This document shows, in pieces, positions 26,301 to 40,768 of a stretch of 64,000 nucleotides of DNA (position 1 is its first letter; each line of letters starts with the position of its first letter). The notes beneath the pieces were generated by a model. The model was not told where the DNA came from and ran no database searches. It was given only the letters and a program-made list of their open reading frames with translations. A program made the position numbers and the translations under genes. The stretch comes from Tetrahymena thermophila SB210 (Eukaryota > Ciliophora > Oligohymenophorea > Hymenostomatida > Tetrahymenidae): contig NW_002476361.1 in NCBI RefSeq assembly GCF_000189635.1, positions 620,001 through 684,000 of the forward strand, in the 5' to 3' direction.

Positions 26301-29300
26301 AGAAGTACAAAGAGATTAAATAAAGCTAAATCATATAAAGAAATTTCATAATATAGTTTTAATTATGTAGAATTATTTGTTCGAAAAATAAAATATCATG
26401 GAGTAAATAATGTAAGTTATGTTGAAATAGTAAAAATAAAATAGCTTAATCCATCTAGTTAAGCTCAAATAATCCTTCAAGAAATAACTAATGTAAAAAA
26501 ATAATAGATTTATTCTTAATTATTTGAACATCCAAGCTAGCTTTAAAATATAATATCAGATTTAGAATAAAATCAAAATATTAATAGCTACTTATAATTT
26601 AATAGCTTTTACACTTAGCTTCAATATAGCTCTAGAAATTTGAATTAAGGTAATTAATTACTATAAATAAAATAAAATGATACTCCTATTGACTTTACAT
26701 AAGCTGATTTTTAAAAAGTATAATAATTACTTGGTGATGAAAGTACAAATATTGAATAAATTAAAATGGCCTCAAATAGAATAGAATACGATGATTTTAA
26801 TTGTTTATCAGATGCAACAAGTAGATTTACCTTAAACTAATTCAGAGAATAAAAAACATTATAAAACTTCAATGAAAAACTGCAACTTAATTAGTTGTCT
26901 TAGCTGCAAAGTAATATTGCATAAGGACAGGTATTTATTTAGTCATTTTAGGAAAACTAAGTAAGCAGCAGCGATTTATAAATGAAAGTGGATTTTGCTA
27001 ATAACAATTTGGATCATTAGAACCTTATAGAAGATTAACTAAACATAAGCAGCACTTGTGCCATACCTATTCCTTAAAAATCAAATAAAGTTATTAACAT
27101 AGAATTAGTTTCTCCAGATAACAGCTAATTCATGAAAAATTGTTCTAATCAATTATCATTAGCTCAATTATCAGATTAAAATTTAGATGCTCTACAAATA
27201 AAATCATATGAATTTATTTCAAATAAAATTAAAGAAAATGCTTATTTAGATGTAGAAAATAGTAATGAAGAAATTAATAAAAAATGTAATAATACAATCA
27301 TTCCTTTACAAATTAGCATAAACCCTAGCAAAATTTTTAAGTCAAATAGCTTCAGAAAAAATAAAATCACCAATACATTAAATGATGCTCTAAATGGCAA
27401 AGAGAAAAAAAAATTTATTAGAAACTCTTATTAGCATAATACTGTTAACTAGATATAAAAACAAAAAAAAAAGGAACAAGTTCAAGATATCATTTACGAT
27501 ATTGCTTCTAGCACCTCCCATAATTCATATTATACTCCAGTGAAGAGATAGCTAACACAAATTATGGAAGATTCTTCAACCCTAAAAGTTATAAAACTAA
27601 TAAAAGTTATTGGAGTTATTTGTTTCGCTGTCATGGTAGGCATCACTTGGTTATAATTTAACTCAATGGATAAGTTTCTATTAGAAGCTAATTAAGACTA
27701 CAAAGACTTTGGCTGGCCCACAACTTATTCTTGTTCTCTAAGCGATATCCTGAAATATAAAAATATTTAATTTCTTACTAATTATACAAGAGTAGTTTTC
27801 ACTGACAGTAACTAAAGGGAACTATTTTATAATCTGACACAATAAAATATGGAGAATACATTCTCAGATGTATTAAGATTGTTAGTTTAAATGGAAAATG
27901 CTAACTCATAAAGAGAAGTATTTAATAGAGTAATGGAAGATAAAATGACTTTTTACTTTGGGTAATTATACAATCCTGCATAGCTTAACTCAACTACATC
28001 TGACAGTACTGATTTAGTATTCTTAAATTATACTAGTACCTTAGAATATGGCGTAATTTTAAATGTTCAAAATATCTTCCGTTATATCAACAACATGGGT
28101 AATGGAAGGCCTGAGTATTACTTAATATAAAATTAATTAGAAGCAATTAATTAATTAAAAGATTTATAAGAGTATATAAAAGATAGCTAATCATAAAAAT
28201 AGGAATATATCCAAAATTAACTCTATATCATAATCATGATTTTAGTTTTAATTAACACATGTTGTGTTGCCATCATAATACCATTATATCTCTATATTTA
28301 AAAAGAAAGAGATTCTATAATTTACCTATTTACTACATTTCCAATTTAAAAGTTAGATAATTTGATCAAAAAAATATAAAATTCTTACTTTAGCACAAAT
28401 ACTAACTCAATTTATTAGAATTAAAACAACTAAGTAATTATTGATACACTTTTATAATTATAAGACATCGATAATGAAAAAAATATAAGAAAGCATAGTA
28501 TTAGCTCTATCACAAGTCTCCCTAGATATAATAAAAAATTATTTTTTGTTTGCTTCCTTATTTATTCATTGATAATATGCTATCCGATAATTGTTAAAAT
28601 CTTAAGTGCTGATTATTTAACAAAATCTGCTTTAGATCTTTAAACAATATGTAATTATAAACTTTTTTTAATTTTATATTTTCAATTAAAATGAATATGA
28701 AAAAAAAATTTTTACTTTTTTTATTTTTTATAAAAAAAATAATATTATTTATTTATTTATTATAATTTTAAAAGCGAAAGTCTACTAGCTAAGATCATAT
28801 CTATTGTAGAATATTGCGATGCATTTTAATGTTTTATTGATGAAGGCTAGACCAAGATTCAAGCCTATGAAGCCTAATATTTATTATGATTATTTATATG
28901 CCTTACTTTAATAATAGGATGAAATAAGTTAGGATATATAATGGATAATAAATTCATAGTATTCAGATTAAAGGTATTTTATTTTATTCAAATCTACACA
29001 TAAATTTCATTAAAATAAATGATCAATTTAACAAAAAACATAAATATTTATTTTTATTATTTTAATTTTTTAGCTTTATTTAAATATATATATAGATTTA
29101 ATTAAGACTTGTACGATAATTTCTTTTTTTCTGCCTTTAAAACAAATTTGTGCGAAGATTTTAAGAATTATCCTTAGTTCAATACTAATCCTAAAAAATT
29201 AAATGTTGAATAATGCGATTCAACACAATAAAAGTTCTTATAATAAGGTTTCTCAGTAGCTTATAAAAGTCTTTTTAGCATGTTTACTGAACTGTACAAT

Positions 29301-29666
29301 ATATATATAATACCAGATGACAGAGTATCAAGATAATAAGTAAGATAAATATTAAGAAATCTTGATATTTAGGAATACACTGCTTTTACTGAATTTTTAG
29401 ATGAAACAATTATCAGTTTAAATTAATTCATTTTAACTTAAAATAATATTTTTTATAGTTAAATAGAATTATAATTGATTGCTTTGATAGTTTTTTAAAT
29501 GGTATTAATGCTTTTAGTATTCTTTTTTGGTTGGATTACTTTCAGTAATTATTTGAATTACTAGCTACACAAAACAAAAAAGTATCTATAAATTCTAGAC
29601 ATTAATACTTTAATTGAAAATCAATACATTTAAAATTATATTAAAAAAAATTTAGTTGTTTAATGA
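23308..29666 (+). CDS. gene 2: TmcB-like PAS membrane sensor protein, four exons
   Basis: The model is join(23308..23863, 24022..28650, 28775..28973, 29096..29666), 1,984 residues, TGA at 29664-29666. Predicted membrane segments lie near residues 36-53, 86-106, about 145-186 (one or two), 210-229, 236-255, 262-283 and 291-313, then near 1374-1400, 1587-1612, 1692-1714 and 1922-1945. The PAS domain (about 650-720) reads CIIFASYRD, VSSNFYNLFGFTSRD and NIESIIPLAF. The second PAS-like module (about 780-870) contains GTFGLVAKIKQ, YILFNETDLSVIGLT and IHEIFFPNC. The two predicted external loops cover about 1400-1586 and 1715-1920. The ATG was chosen because it opens the conserved QFQFTELLKLYYTEE and lies 57 bp after the palindrome. 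Closest relative in the window: gene 5. Confidence 0.85.
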
Positions 29667-30864
29667 TAAATTAATTTTTTATTACTCTATTAGTTATGTA
29701 ATTTATTTATGTTTATTAAAGTAAGCTTTACATATTTAATTTTTAAAAATTAATATTAATATAAATTAAAATCCCTTAATTGTACAAACATATGCTAATT
29801 ATAATATAGCTCTTTAAATGTATATTTATATTGATAATCTATTTATTTTCTAATAATGTGATTGATTTTTAACTTTTGTTTTGCGAGTTTATTTTTTAAA
29901 TATAGTCCTATTTCATTAAGTTCGATAATTCAAAAAAATATTTTCTTAATGATGGGAAAATACTTCTTTCCTTGAAAAGAAATTAATTTTTCTATTAGCT
30001 ATAAGTTAGTAATTAATAAAGTTAATTTTAAATGGAAGTAACTGAATACAATTTATTTTACAATTGAGAAATAAGAAGATAGATTCTATTTATTAATAAA
30101 TAAATAAAGTATTATTTCACTTTAACAAATATTAATTAATTAGTATAATATTTTTTTGAATCCTTGCGATTGCTTTGGGTATGCTGCTCTTTATGTTAAT
30201 AATAGAAAAATTTTTTAGCTATTTCATCACAACTCCCCAAATAAAAATGCTTAATTAATAAGAATTGGTTAAAATAAAATTTACTGTAATTTAGATTAAC
30301 AAAAAAAAAAAACTTTCACTAAAAACAAAATCAAAAAAGGCGGAACAGGTAATAGTTGTCAAGTAGTGTAACAGGGTCTTCTTTGTATTGATGTATTATT
30401 ATTGTTGTGGTATGTGATCAAAATATAAATTTGATTCTTCAAATATTTGTGATAAATTGTAAAACAAATCTACTAATTTTTTTTATCTTAAATATAAATG
30501 TTAAAATAAAATTATTTGGATTGAAATTAAATATATATTTACTATTAATTAAATAATTTTTATTTTTATAAAATGAATTGAGTGAGTTATAATCAAAAAA
30601 ATACAAATCTAATTTATTTATATTACTTAAATCATTCTATTTATTTTTAGTAATTTACTAAATTATACGACATAAAAATATATTCTAATAGAACTAACTA
30701 CTCAAAAAATGTAAACTGAATCTAATTTAAAAATTAAATAGAAATTTGATAATTAATTACTGCTATAAATTTGATAAACAAGATTTTTTAATGCAATCAA
30801 AAGAACCATAATTAAAACCATCAAATCAATAATTTACATTCCAAGCAAGCATCCATCCATTGTC

Positions 30865-30883
30865 AAGGACTATTACTAAGATT
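30865..30883. promoter_or_regulatory. conserved 19-bp block, 1,396 bp before gene 3
   Basis: Exact copy of AAGGACTATTACTAAGATT, then AAAAGTATGTAATTG. Confidence 0.5.
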
Positions 30884-32189
30884 AAAAGTATGTAATTGTA
30901 TTTAAAATTAAAAAGGATCCTATCGTTATAACTAAAGGTACAATCAGCGAATGAAGTAATCATTTACTAAAATGAAAAATTATTTGACAGCAAAAATGTT
31001 TATATTTTTCTTCCCTCAATTTCTTACAATTATTTATAATGAATATATCATCCATCAACTTTATAAAGCTTAATAATTGTAATGATTGATTTTTAAAAAT
31101 ATCATAAGTCATTCATTTATTTCTTTTATAGATTTTTTTGTTAATAAAATGAAAAAAAAAAAAATAATTAATTTTTGCTTAAAATGGATTTTCTTCTTTT
31201 CAAAATAAAAAGAAAGAATCAGTTCATAGTTTTTAAAATTTAAATTAAAAATACCTTTATTTATTTATAATTATTTTCTATAGAACCAATTATTAGTTAT
31301 TTGTTTTGATTAAATAAAATTTTGTGATCCAACCAAATAAGATATCCTATTAATCTTGTTCCTAAATATAGTAACAGATTGTTAAAATTTTATTAAAAAA
31401 ATAAAATGTTTGTTTACAACTTAATAAATATATTAATGTTTTAAGTTAAGTTCTAAAAATATCTAGTTTATGAAAATAATTAAATTAATAATAAAATAGA
31501 AAGTTTGAAAATATTAAATGTTATATTTAAATTTTGATTGGTTACATTTAATAGGTTCAGTTTTAAAGTCAACTTTTTAATGCTAATCATTATTATTTAT
31601 AATGTAAAACGAATAAAATAAACCATTTATTATTGAATAAAATTAAATTTACAAAAATATAATTATTTTCATTTCTTTTTTGTGATTTTTTAAAGAAAAT
31701 TTTAATGATGATGATTAATTTAAAATTTAAGATTACATTAATTAATATCGAAGCTAATTTATTTTCAATTTAATATTTTATATTACTGAATGAATAATTT
31801 AATATTTAATAAACAAATGATCCTTTTAATTCAAGTAAATGATATTTTTTTAGTGTAATAAATGATATTTACTAGCCTAAAATGTTTAAATACTTAAAAA
31901 CTCAAGCAATTATATAAGATTTAGGCAATATTGTTCATAAAATAAATTTAAATAATGATTAAAAATGATCTATTTTTTTATTTAAACAAAATGAGCAAAA
32001 ATAGTATAATTTAATTGATTTTTGAGCTTTTAATAACTTTTTTTTTGATAATATTTAATGGTTAAAAATCAAAATTTTAATTATAAAGATTGATTTAATT
32101 TGAAGATGTTTAATATCTTAAATGATGTTTATCCGCAAACCTAATTTATCAGATAATAGATTACCAAAATAAAAAAATTTTAAGAAAAT

Positions 32190-32203
32190 ATATTTATAAA
32201 TAT
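32190..32203. promoter_or_regulatory. 14-bp palindrome, gene 3 promoter candidate
   Basis: Exact ATATTTATAAATAT, 57 bp before the ATG, followed by an intact AAATTATAATTT. Confidence 0.5.
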
Positions 32204-32260
32204 CAAGTAATGATATGAGTAAATTATAATTTATTTTTTTCATATTAAAATCATAAATCA

Positions 32261-35200
32261 ATGAATAAATAAAGTAACAAGTAATTTTAATTTGCAGGGT
32301 TGCTAAAACTCTATTATACTGAGGAGATATATAGATTGGTTCACTTGTTTCCTAGAAATAAACCAGCTTTTTAAATATTAATAGTTTTAAAGTACTTACT
32401 ATTATTTTAATTATCACTGTCAACTCAATTTTAAGAAACAATAGATTATGATTTTAAAATAAATTTCATAATACAGATTGGAGTATTTAAATATTTAAAA
32501 AATAATATTAATAATATCATTTACTCTTTGATATTTATTAATGGAATGCTATTGATATATATAATATTTGCACTTTTTAGATTCATGTATTTGAAATTTA
32601 GGATGATGATGAAAGTTAACAAGAATTATAATTAGGAAATTGAGATGTAATTAGAAGAGTTTATGTATGAATAAAGCAGCTGCTTAGACTAATTATTTTC
32701 ATTCATGATTACTATTTAACAGAATATTTTTCACTTTCCTAGTGTTATTTTAGGTTTTAATAATTTAAATAACAATAGTGTCTCTTATGCTCTTTTGTCT
32801 ACTTCAATCTTACTGAGTAAATTAATAATTATTCAATTAATTTTCTGTATGAATTATATGCTTTACTTAATTAATTTCAATTATAATTTAAGCAAAGAAA
32901 AAGAAACAAATTTTTAATTTTACTTTCGAATTATTAATTAATTTAACAAAATTTTTAAATATTTATTTATATAGATGTAATCACTTGTGACACAGACTAT
33001 AACTATGAAATTAAATTTAAAGATTACTTAGCAAAACCTTTTAATATCTTAAATTTTTTATTCAAGATCTTGGTAGAAGTTTTTATTTTAGCAGCAATAG
33101 TTTACTCACCAGAAGACTAAAATTCTATACTATCTTGCTATTTTCTTATAAATGGTTTGCTTTCTTATTTTTTCTCTTACTATTATGATAATTTTTCACA
33201 ATTAATAAACCTATTTACTCATTTAGCATTATTTTGTATGAGTGCAACTCTATAAATCTATATTTCATATAACATTCCTAGTTAATTGTTAAGTTACCTT
33301 TTTATGATTTATTTACCTTTAAGCTATAAAATAGCTTCTATAATAGTTGAAAGAGATTATTAGAATTAATAAAATAGCTTTCAGGAAATATATTAAGAAA
33401 TATAAAATAATGATAAAAAATTTGATAGAATTTTAAGATTAAATATTTTTGACAATATTGAGAACTCAAAGTAAAATGAGAAAAAATACTTAAAATTTTT
33501 TAATTTAATTACAAATAATACTATATCAAACTAAAATAAGTTTATTAATTCATACAAAGAAACTAATGGACTTGATTAAAAATTCTAAAAGAATGAGTAA
33601 ATTTTTGAAAATAATTATACTCAAGCATCAACTCAGCTAAAAAATCAATAAAATAGCTAGTAACCTCAGTTATTTGAAGATATTTCTGAATTAAAATTGG
33701 TAGAAAAAAATATAATGAAATTATTGAAAGATCAATTTTTGAAAACTTCAAACAACAAATTAAGAAGCAAATAAAATGGAATTTAGATTCTTCAAAGTGT
33801 ATTTATATTTTTGATAGAAGTAAGCGAGTCATATAGAATATATTTCCTTACATATTTATAATTGATAAAAAACAAGAATTTATCTCTAAAGTAGAAATAA
33901 ATATTTAAATCTATACATAGTATATTTTTAAAAAAAAGAGCTTTATTAAGAAAGAGAATGGGAAAGACAAATCCATTTGATAGTTCTTACTTACAAGTCA
34001 TAAATTTCGAAAACAAGATGGAGAAATCCTATTCCTTATTTCGTTAGACTATTAATTTAAAATTACAAATACTTAGCATGATGAAGCAAAAAAATATTGC
34101 AGCTATAGAGTTAATTTCAAAAATTGAAAGTTTGTAAAGTTAAATAACTTTATTGAAGGATAATTTAAATTATTTAATTTAATTAAATGATGATAGCTTT
34201 GATCTTTTAAATTTACAAGCACTATTTCTGGAAAATTTGAGTTTTTCAGAAAAAGATATAAATTTACTTTAAATCAACAAATACAGAAAAAAAGGCACTT
34301 TCTAAAAATATTTAAACAGATAAAATGAAGATGACATATTAAGTAGTATGATTAATAGCGATAAATTTGATGAAAAAACTTGTATAATATTTGCAAGTTA
34401 TAATGATACTGAAAATTTAACAATAAATTAAGTTTCTTCAAATTTTTATAATTTATTTTGCTTTACAAGTAGAGACCATATCTATGATAAAAATATTGAG
34501 TCTATTATACCTCTTGCATTTCAGAGTGTACATAAAATGTATATCAAATAATATTTAGAAGATTCAATAACCTGTGATATTTATTCAAATGATACAAATA
34601 AGCAATTAGAATAAAATGAATAAAATAATGAAATTGATGAGAATGAAGTAACTCCATTTAATTAGGGATAAATTTACTAATTTAATTAAACAAAATACTT
34701 ATCAGAGAAGTAAATTAAAAATAAAAGTTTAAACTTTGAATTATAAAATTGTAAAATGAATTAGAAGATAATATTTGCATCTCTAAACTAAATGTTCATT
34801 TTACCTATTAAAATTGATATTAGAACAAACGAATACAAAGAAAATGGAAAGTTTGGATTGGTAGCTAAAATAAAACAAATAAATGAAGAATACTAATATA
34901 TTTTATTCAATGAAACAGACCTAAATGTTATTGGTCTTACTCAATAAATGCATGAAATATTCTTTCCTAATTGTAACAATCTCTAAAAAATTAATTTGAG
35001 ATAAATTTTCCCCTTTTTGATTGGAACTTAAAATAAAACAAAAATTGAAGATTCACTTATTTAAAATAACGAAACGATTTGCAACACTACTAAGAAAAAA
35101 AAATAGTTTCATGTGAATTTAACAGATGATACGCAGTATATCCTTAGAGGATAATTAAAAGTTAAAAACAAATTCTCATTTATAATTATATAGTAGGCAG

Positions 35201-38200
35201 ATGAAACAAAAAATACTTTTAACACTCCTTATAGAAGTACAAAAAGATTAAATAAAGCTAAATCATATAAAGAAATTTCATCATATAGTTTTAATTATGT
35301 AGAATTATTTGTTCGAAAAATAAAATATCATGGAGTAAATAATGTAAGTTATGTTGAAGTAGTAAAAATGAGATAGCTAAATCCAGCTAGTTAAGCTCAA
35401 ATAATCCTTCAAGAAATAACAAATGTAAAAAAATAATAGATTTATTCTTAACTATTTGAGTATCCAAGTTAGCTTTAAAAAATAATCTCTGAATTAGAAT
35501 TAAATCAAAATATTAATAGCTACTTATAATTTAATAGCTTTTACACTTAGCTTCAATATAGCTCTAGAAATTTTAATTAAGGAAATTAATTAATTAAAAT
35601 AAAAGAAAATGATACTCCTATTGATTTTACATAAGTTGATTTTAATAAATAATAATAGCTACTTAAAACTTTAGGCGATGAAAGTACAAATCTTGAGTAA
35701 TTTAAAATATCGTCAAATAGAATAAGATACGATGATTTTAATTATTAATCAGAAGAAATGAGTAGGCTTACCTTAAATTAATTCAGAGAATAAAAAATAT
35801 TATAAAAGTTGAATGAAAAACTGCAACTTAATTAGCTCTATTAGATGCAAAGTAATATTGCTTAAGAACAAACATTTATTTAGTTGTTTTAGGAAAACTA
35901 AATAAGCAACAGCGATTTATAAATTAAAGTAGATTTTGCTAATAAAAATTTGAATCATTAAAACCCAAGAGAAGATTACTTAAACAAAAGCAGCACTTAT
36001 GACTTACCTAGTCCTTAAATAGCAAGTATGAATATTAATTCTAATCAACAATCATTAGCTCAGCTATCAGATTATAATTTAGATGCTTAATAAATAAAAT
36101 CACTTGAATTTATTTCAAATAAAGAAAATATTTATTTAGATGTAGAAACTAGTAATGATGAAATTAATAAAAAATATAATAATGCAATCATGCCTTTAAA
36201 AATGACTAAAAATCCTAACAAAATCTTTAAGTCAAATAGCTTCAGAAAAAATAAAATTAACAATACATTAAATGATGCTCTAAGTGACAAAGAGAAAAAA
36301 AAATTGATGAAAAACTCTTATTAGCATAATAATGTTAATTAGATATAAAAACACAAAAAAAAGTAGCAAGTTCAAGATATCATTTATGATATTGCTTCTA
36401 ACACCTCTCAAAATTCAAATTATACTCCAGTCAAGAGATAACTAACACAAATTATGGCAGATTAATCAACCTTAAAAGTAATAAATCTAATAAAAATTAT
36501 TGGAGTTATTTGCTTCAATGTAATGATATGCATCACTTGGTCACAATTTAACTCGATGTATGAATATCTGTCAGAAACAAATTAAGACTACGAAGATTTT
36601 GGCTGGCCTACAACTTATTCTTCTTCTCTAAGTGATATCCTTAAATATAAAAATATTTAATTTCTTACTAATTATACAAGAATGAATTTCACAGATATTC
36701 ACTAAAAGTAATTTTTTTATGATTAAATACAATAAAATATGGAGAATACTTTCTCAGATGTATTAAAATTGCTAGTTTAAATGGAAATAGCTAACTCATA
36801 AAGAGAAGTATTTAATAGAGTAATAGAAAATAAAATGACTTTTTACTTTGGATAATTGTACAACACAGCATTGCTTAACTCAACTACATCTAATAGTGCT
36901 GATTTAGTATAATACAATTATAGTAGTACCTTACAATATAGCATAATTTTAAATGTTTAAAATATCTTCCGTTATATCAGAAACCTGGGTAACGGAAAGC
37001 CTGAGTATTACTTAATATAAAATCAATTAGAAGCAATTTCTTAATTAAATAATTTATAAGTGTATATATAAGAAAATAAATCAGAAAAATAGGAATACAT
37101 TCAAGATTAACTCTAAATTATAATCATAATTTTAGTTATAATTAACACATGTTGTGTTATGATCATAATACCATTATATTTTTACATTTAAAAAGAAAGA
37201 GATTCTATAATTTATCTATTTACTACATTTCCAATTTAAAAGTTAGATAATTTAATCAAAAAAATATAAAATTCCTACTTTAGTACAAACACTAGCTCAG
37301 TTTATTAGAATTAAAACAACTAAATAATTATTGATACACTTTTATAATTATAAGGTATCGATAATGAAAAAAATATAAGAAAGCATAGTATTAGCTCTAT
37401 AACAAGTCTCCCTAGATACAATAAAAAATTATTTTTTGCTTGTTTCATTATTTATTCATTAATTATATGCTATCCTATAATTGTTAAAATCTTAAGTGCT
37501 GATTATTTAACAAAATCTGCTCTAGATCTTTAAACAATATGTAATTTATTATAAGCTTTCTTTAATTTTATACATTAAATTAAAACAAATAATTTAAATA
37601 TTAAATATTTTAATAAAATAATTAATCTATTATCTTTTATTATCAAGAAAATAATGTTATTTATTATAATTTTTAAAAGCTAAAGTCTACTAGCTAAGAT
37701 CATACCTATTATAGAATATTGCGATGCATTTTAATGTTTTATTAATGAAGGCAAAACCAAGATTCAAGCCTATGAAGCCCGAAATTTATTATGATTATTT
37801 ATAAACACTAATTTAATAGTAAGAAGATATAAGTAAGGATATCTAATGGATAATAAATTCATAGTATTCAGATTAAAGGTATTTTATTTTATTAAAATCT
37901 AGATATTAATTTCATTAAAATTATTAATTTAACAAAAAGCATAAACATTTTTATTATTTTAATTTTTTAGCTTTATTTAAATATATAAATAGATTTAATT
38001 AAGAATTGTACGATAACTTCTTTTTTTCTGCTATCAAAACTAATTTGTGCTAAGATTTTAAGAATTATCCTTAATTCAATACTAATCCTAAAAAAATAAA
38101 TGTTGATTTATGCGCTTCACCAGTTTAAAAGTTCTTATAAAAAGGTTTCTCAGTAGCTTATAAAAGTCTTTTTAGTACGTTTACTGAACTATACAATATA

Positions 38201-38563
38201 TATATAATACCAGATGATAAAATATCAAGATAGAAAGTAAGATTAATATTAAAAAATCTTGATATTTAGGAATTCACTGCTTTTACTGAGTTTTTAGATG
38301 AAACAACTATCAGTTTAAATTAATTCGTTTTAACTTAAAATAATACTTTTTATAATTAGTTAGAATTATAATTGATTGGTTTGATAGTTTTTTAAATGGT
38401 ATTAATGCTTTTAGTCTTCATTTTTGGTTGGATTACTTTCAGTAATTATTTGAATTACTAGCTACACAAAACAAAAAAGTATCTATAAATTCTAGACATT
38501 AATACTTTAATTGAAAATCAATACATTTAAAATTATATTTAAAAAAATTTAGTTGTTTAATGA
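32261..38563 (+). CDS. gene 3: TmcB-like PAS membrane sensor protein, four exons
   Basis: The model is join(32261..32816, 32975..37540, 37680..37878, 37993..38563), 1,963 residues, TGA at 38561-38563. It is the shortest of the five complete close paralogues because the Asn/Gln-rich linker has lost about 25 residues near 36000-36030, where the others carry a stretch with IELVSP or IELTSP. The PAS domain is intact (CIIFASYND, VSSNFYNLFCFTSRD, NIESIIPLAF). The N-terminus reads FQFAGLLKLYYTEEIYRLVH. The external loop carries RMNFTDIHQKQFFYD, almost the same as in gene 1. I followed the frame from the PAS domain to the end of exon 2 without meeting a TGA. Intron sites match genes 1, 2, 4 and 5. 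Confidence 0.85.
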
Positions 38564-39300
38564 TAAAATTATTATTTAAAACTCTTTAAATTGTGTAATT
38601 TATATTTATTAAAGATTTCTATATTTAATTTTAATATAAATTAAAATCTCTTTATTATACTAATATTTGTAAATTAAATAGATGTTTTTTTAGATGTATA
38701 TTTATTGATATTAATAATCTATTTATTTTCTATGTTATTGATTTTTAACTTTTATATTTTGCATTTTTCATTAAGTTCAATACTTTTATATAGATATATT
38801 ATTTATGATGGGAAAATATTTGCTTCCTTGCATTTATTTATTTTATATTTATTTACAACAAGAGATTATTACTACCCTACCTGCAAGTAAAAATTTTGTT
38901 TTTAAAACTCGTTTTTTTTAAATTTGTATGGCAACTTACTCTATATTAATTTTATAAATAAAAAAATAAATTATTTTACAATTTAAATTATTTAAAAAAG
39001 CATTAAATTTTGATTTAAAAACTTAAAAGAAAAAAATTTTTTATTAATTCATAATTTTATTAATTAGCAATATATTATTTAAATTATGTTATTTTCACTA
39101 ATAATTTCCTATTACGTACAATAGATTCTTATAGAACAAAAAAATAATACTGTTCAAAAAAAATAAACAGCGTCTAATTTTCAAATTTCTTAGAAATCAG
39201 ATAATTAATTACTGCTTTTGTTACTGTCAAATTAAAGATATTTAAATTATTACTTTAATTAAAACCATCAAATAATTTATTTACATTCTAAATAAAAATC

Positions 39301-39319
39301 AAGGACTATTACTAAGATT
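39301..39319. promoter_or_regulatory. conserved 19-bp block, 1,468 bp before gene 4
   Basis: Exact copy of AAGGACTATTACTAAGATT in the most diverged spacer, preceded by AAAATC. Confidence 0.55.
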
Positions 39320-40699
39320 TAAAAATAAAGTAATCACATTTGAAAATAGAAAATTCGTTAAATATCAAAAGTTATTTAATAGTAAGAACATTTATATTTT
39401 TTTTCTTATAGCTTCTATTAATCATTTTAGTGTTGTCTCAACTTTAAATCTTTAAGAAAATTAATTAATATGCTGATTTTTTAAAAAATCTCAAAAAAAA
39501 CTTATTTATTTTGTTGATTTAATTCTGCTTTTAAAAAGGAAAAAAAAAAAAAAAATTTGTATCTGTATTTGTATCTGAAATGGATTTTCCTCTTTAAAAT
39601 AATAAAGAATCTGATAGCATTTTTAAAAATTAAGTTATATTAATGATTTATTTTTCAATAAAATTAAGTCTCAATTATTCAATTATATTCAACATACTTT
39701 TGTTGTTCAAATAAGATATCTTATATATCTTGTTACTAAAATTAGTAACAACCAAATTGATAAATATTATTTAAAAATGAATTTCTGGTTTTAAATTATA
39801 AAAATATCAATTTTATGAAAACATTTGATTATTCATAAATTAGAAAGCTTAAAAAGTTAAATGTTATATTGAAAATGTAATATATTATATGTAATAGGTC
39901 CAGTTTTTAAAAGTAAACTTTTTCTTGTTAGATATAATTTAAAATATTTTAAAACATAAAAAATTTTTATTTAATATTATTTATTTATTTTTTTTTGAAT
40001 GAAAAAATATAATCTAAAATTTTATAAATCGTTTTCATTTACTTTATACTTCTGCAAGGAATTTAAACATTTATTTTTATGATGATTATTATTTCAAATT
40101 TAAGATTAAAATTTATTGATTGATTGGTTGACGCTAGTTTACATTCTATTTACTATGATATTTAATGAATTAATAATTTATCATATAATTTATTTTGATA
40201 AATTATGTATTTTCAAGTAAATGATCATTTTTTAGTGTAACAAAAGATATTTACCTAATTAAAATAAATATTTATGTACTTATTTTGATAATAAATTTAA
40301 ATTAATATAATTTTAAATAAGTTGAATTATCTCAAAATATTTTTTTTTTCTATTTTAAAAACCAATAAATTTCTTCAATTTAAATCAATCTTTACTAAAA
40401 TTTAAATAAAATTGATAGTTTGAATTCATATAATTTTTTAATGGTTAATTAATTAAGTGAAATCTTGAAAATTAGAACTTCTTATTGAATTAGTATTTTT
40501 AATTAAATTTCACACATCAATTTAATTTTTCAGGCTTTTAACCGCTAACCAAAATACCTTACTTGCTCTAATTAAGGTGCATAATGAAATCAGTTTTTAC
40601 CAAAAAATAATGCATCTTAATAAAAAATAAATTAAGATGTATTATGAGTGCATATTTCTATTCTATTAAAGCAGTTACGGTATTTATATCTCAAACCAA

Positions 40700-40713
40700 A
40701 TATTTATAAATAT
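40700..40713. promoter_or_regulatory. 14-bp palindrome, gene 4 promoter candidate
   Basis: Exact ATATTTATAAATAT, 55 bp between its end and the ATG. The GAAAAT that precedes it in most copies is replaced by CCAA. AAATTATAATTT follows. Confidence 0.5.
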
Positions 40714-40768
40714 CTAGTGAAGAATGACATAAATTATAATTTATTTAAATTAAATAAAAACATAAATA

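Larger units (their letters stand above)
29667..32260. other. spacer between gene 2 and gene 3
   Basis: No gene is seen. Positions about 30140-30300 are shared with 56180-56345 in the spacer after gene 5 (AATCCTTG…, TTTATGTTAATAATAGA, AATTAATAAGAATTGGTTA). The nested inverted repeat is missing; at that place is a short stretch with unusually high G+C (about 30336-30420). Confidence 0.7.
38564..40768. other. spacer between gene 3 and gene 4, the most diverged one
   Basis: No gene is seen. A 61-codon standard-code frame at 38705-38890 is part of a non-coding stretch that recurs in mutated form in other spacers. The inverted repeat is not found. The 19-bp block (39301-39319) and the palindrome (40700-40713) survive although most of the surrounding spacer no longer aligns by eye. 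Confidence 0.65.

Noticed and set aside
38705-38890. 61-codon + strand frame in a spacer
   Set aside because: Related spacer sequence after genes 1, 2 and 5 is not open in this frame, and the composition is that of AT-rich non-coding DNA.
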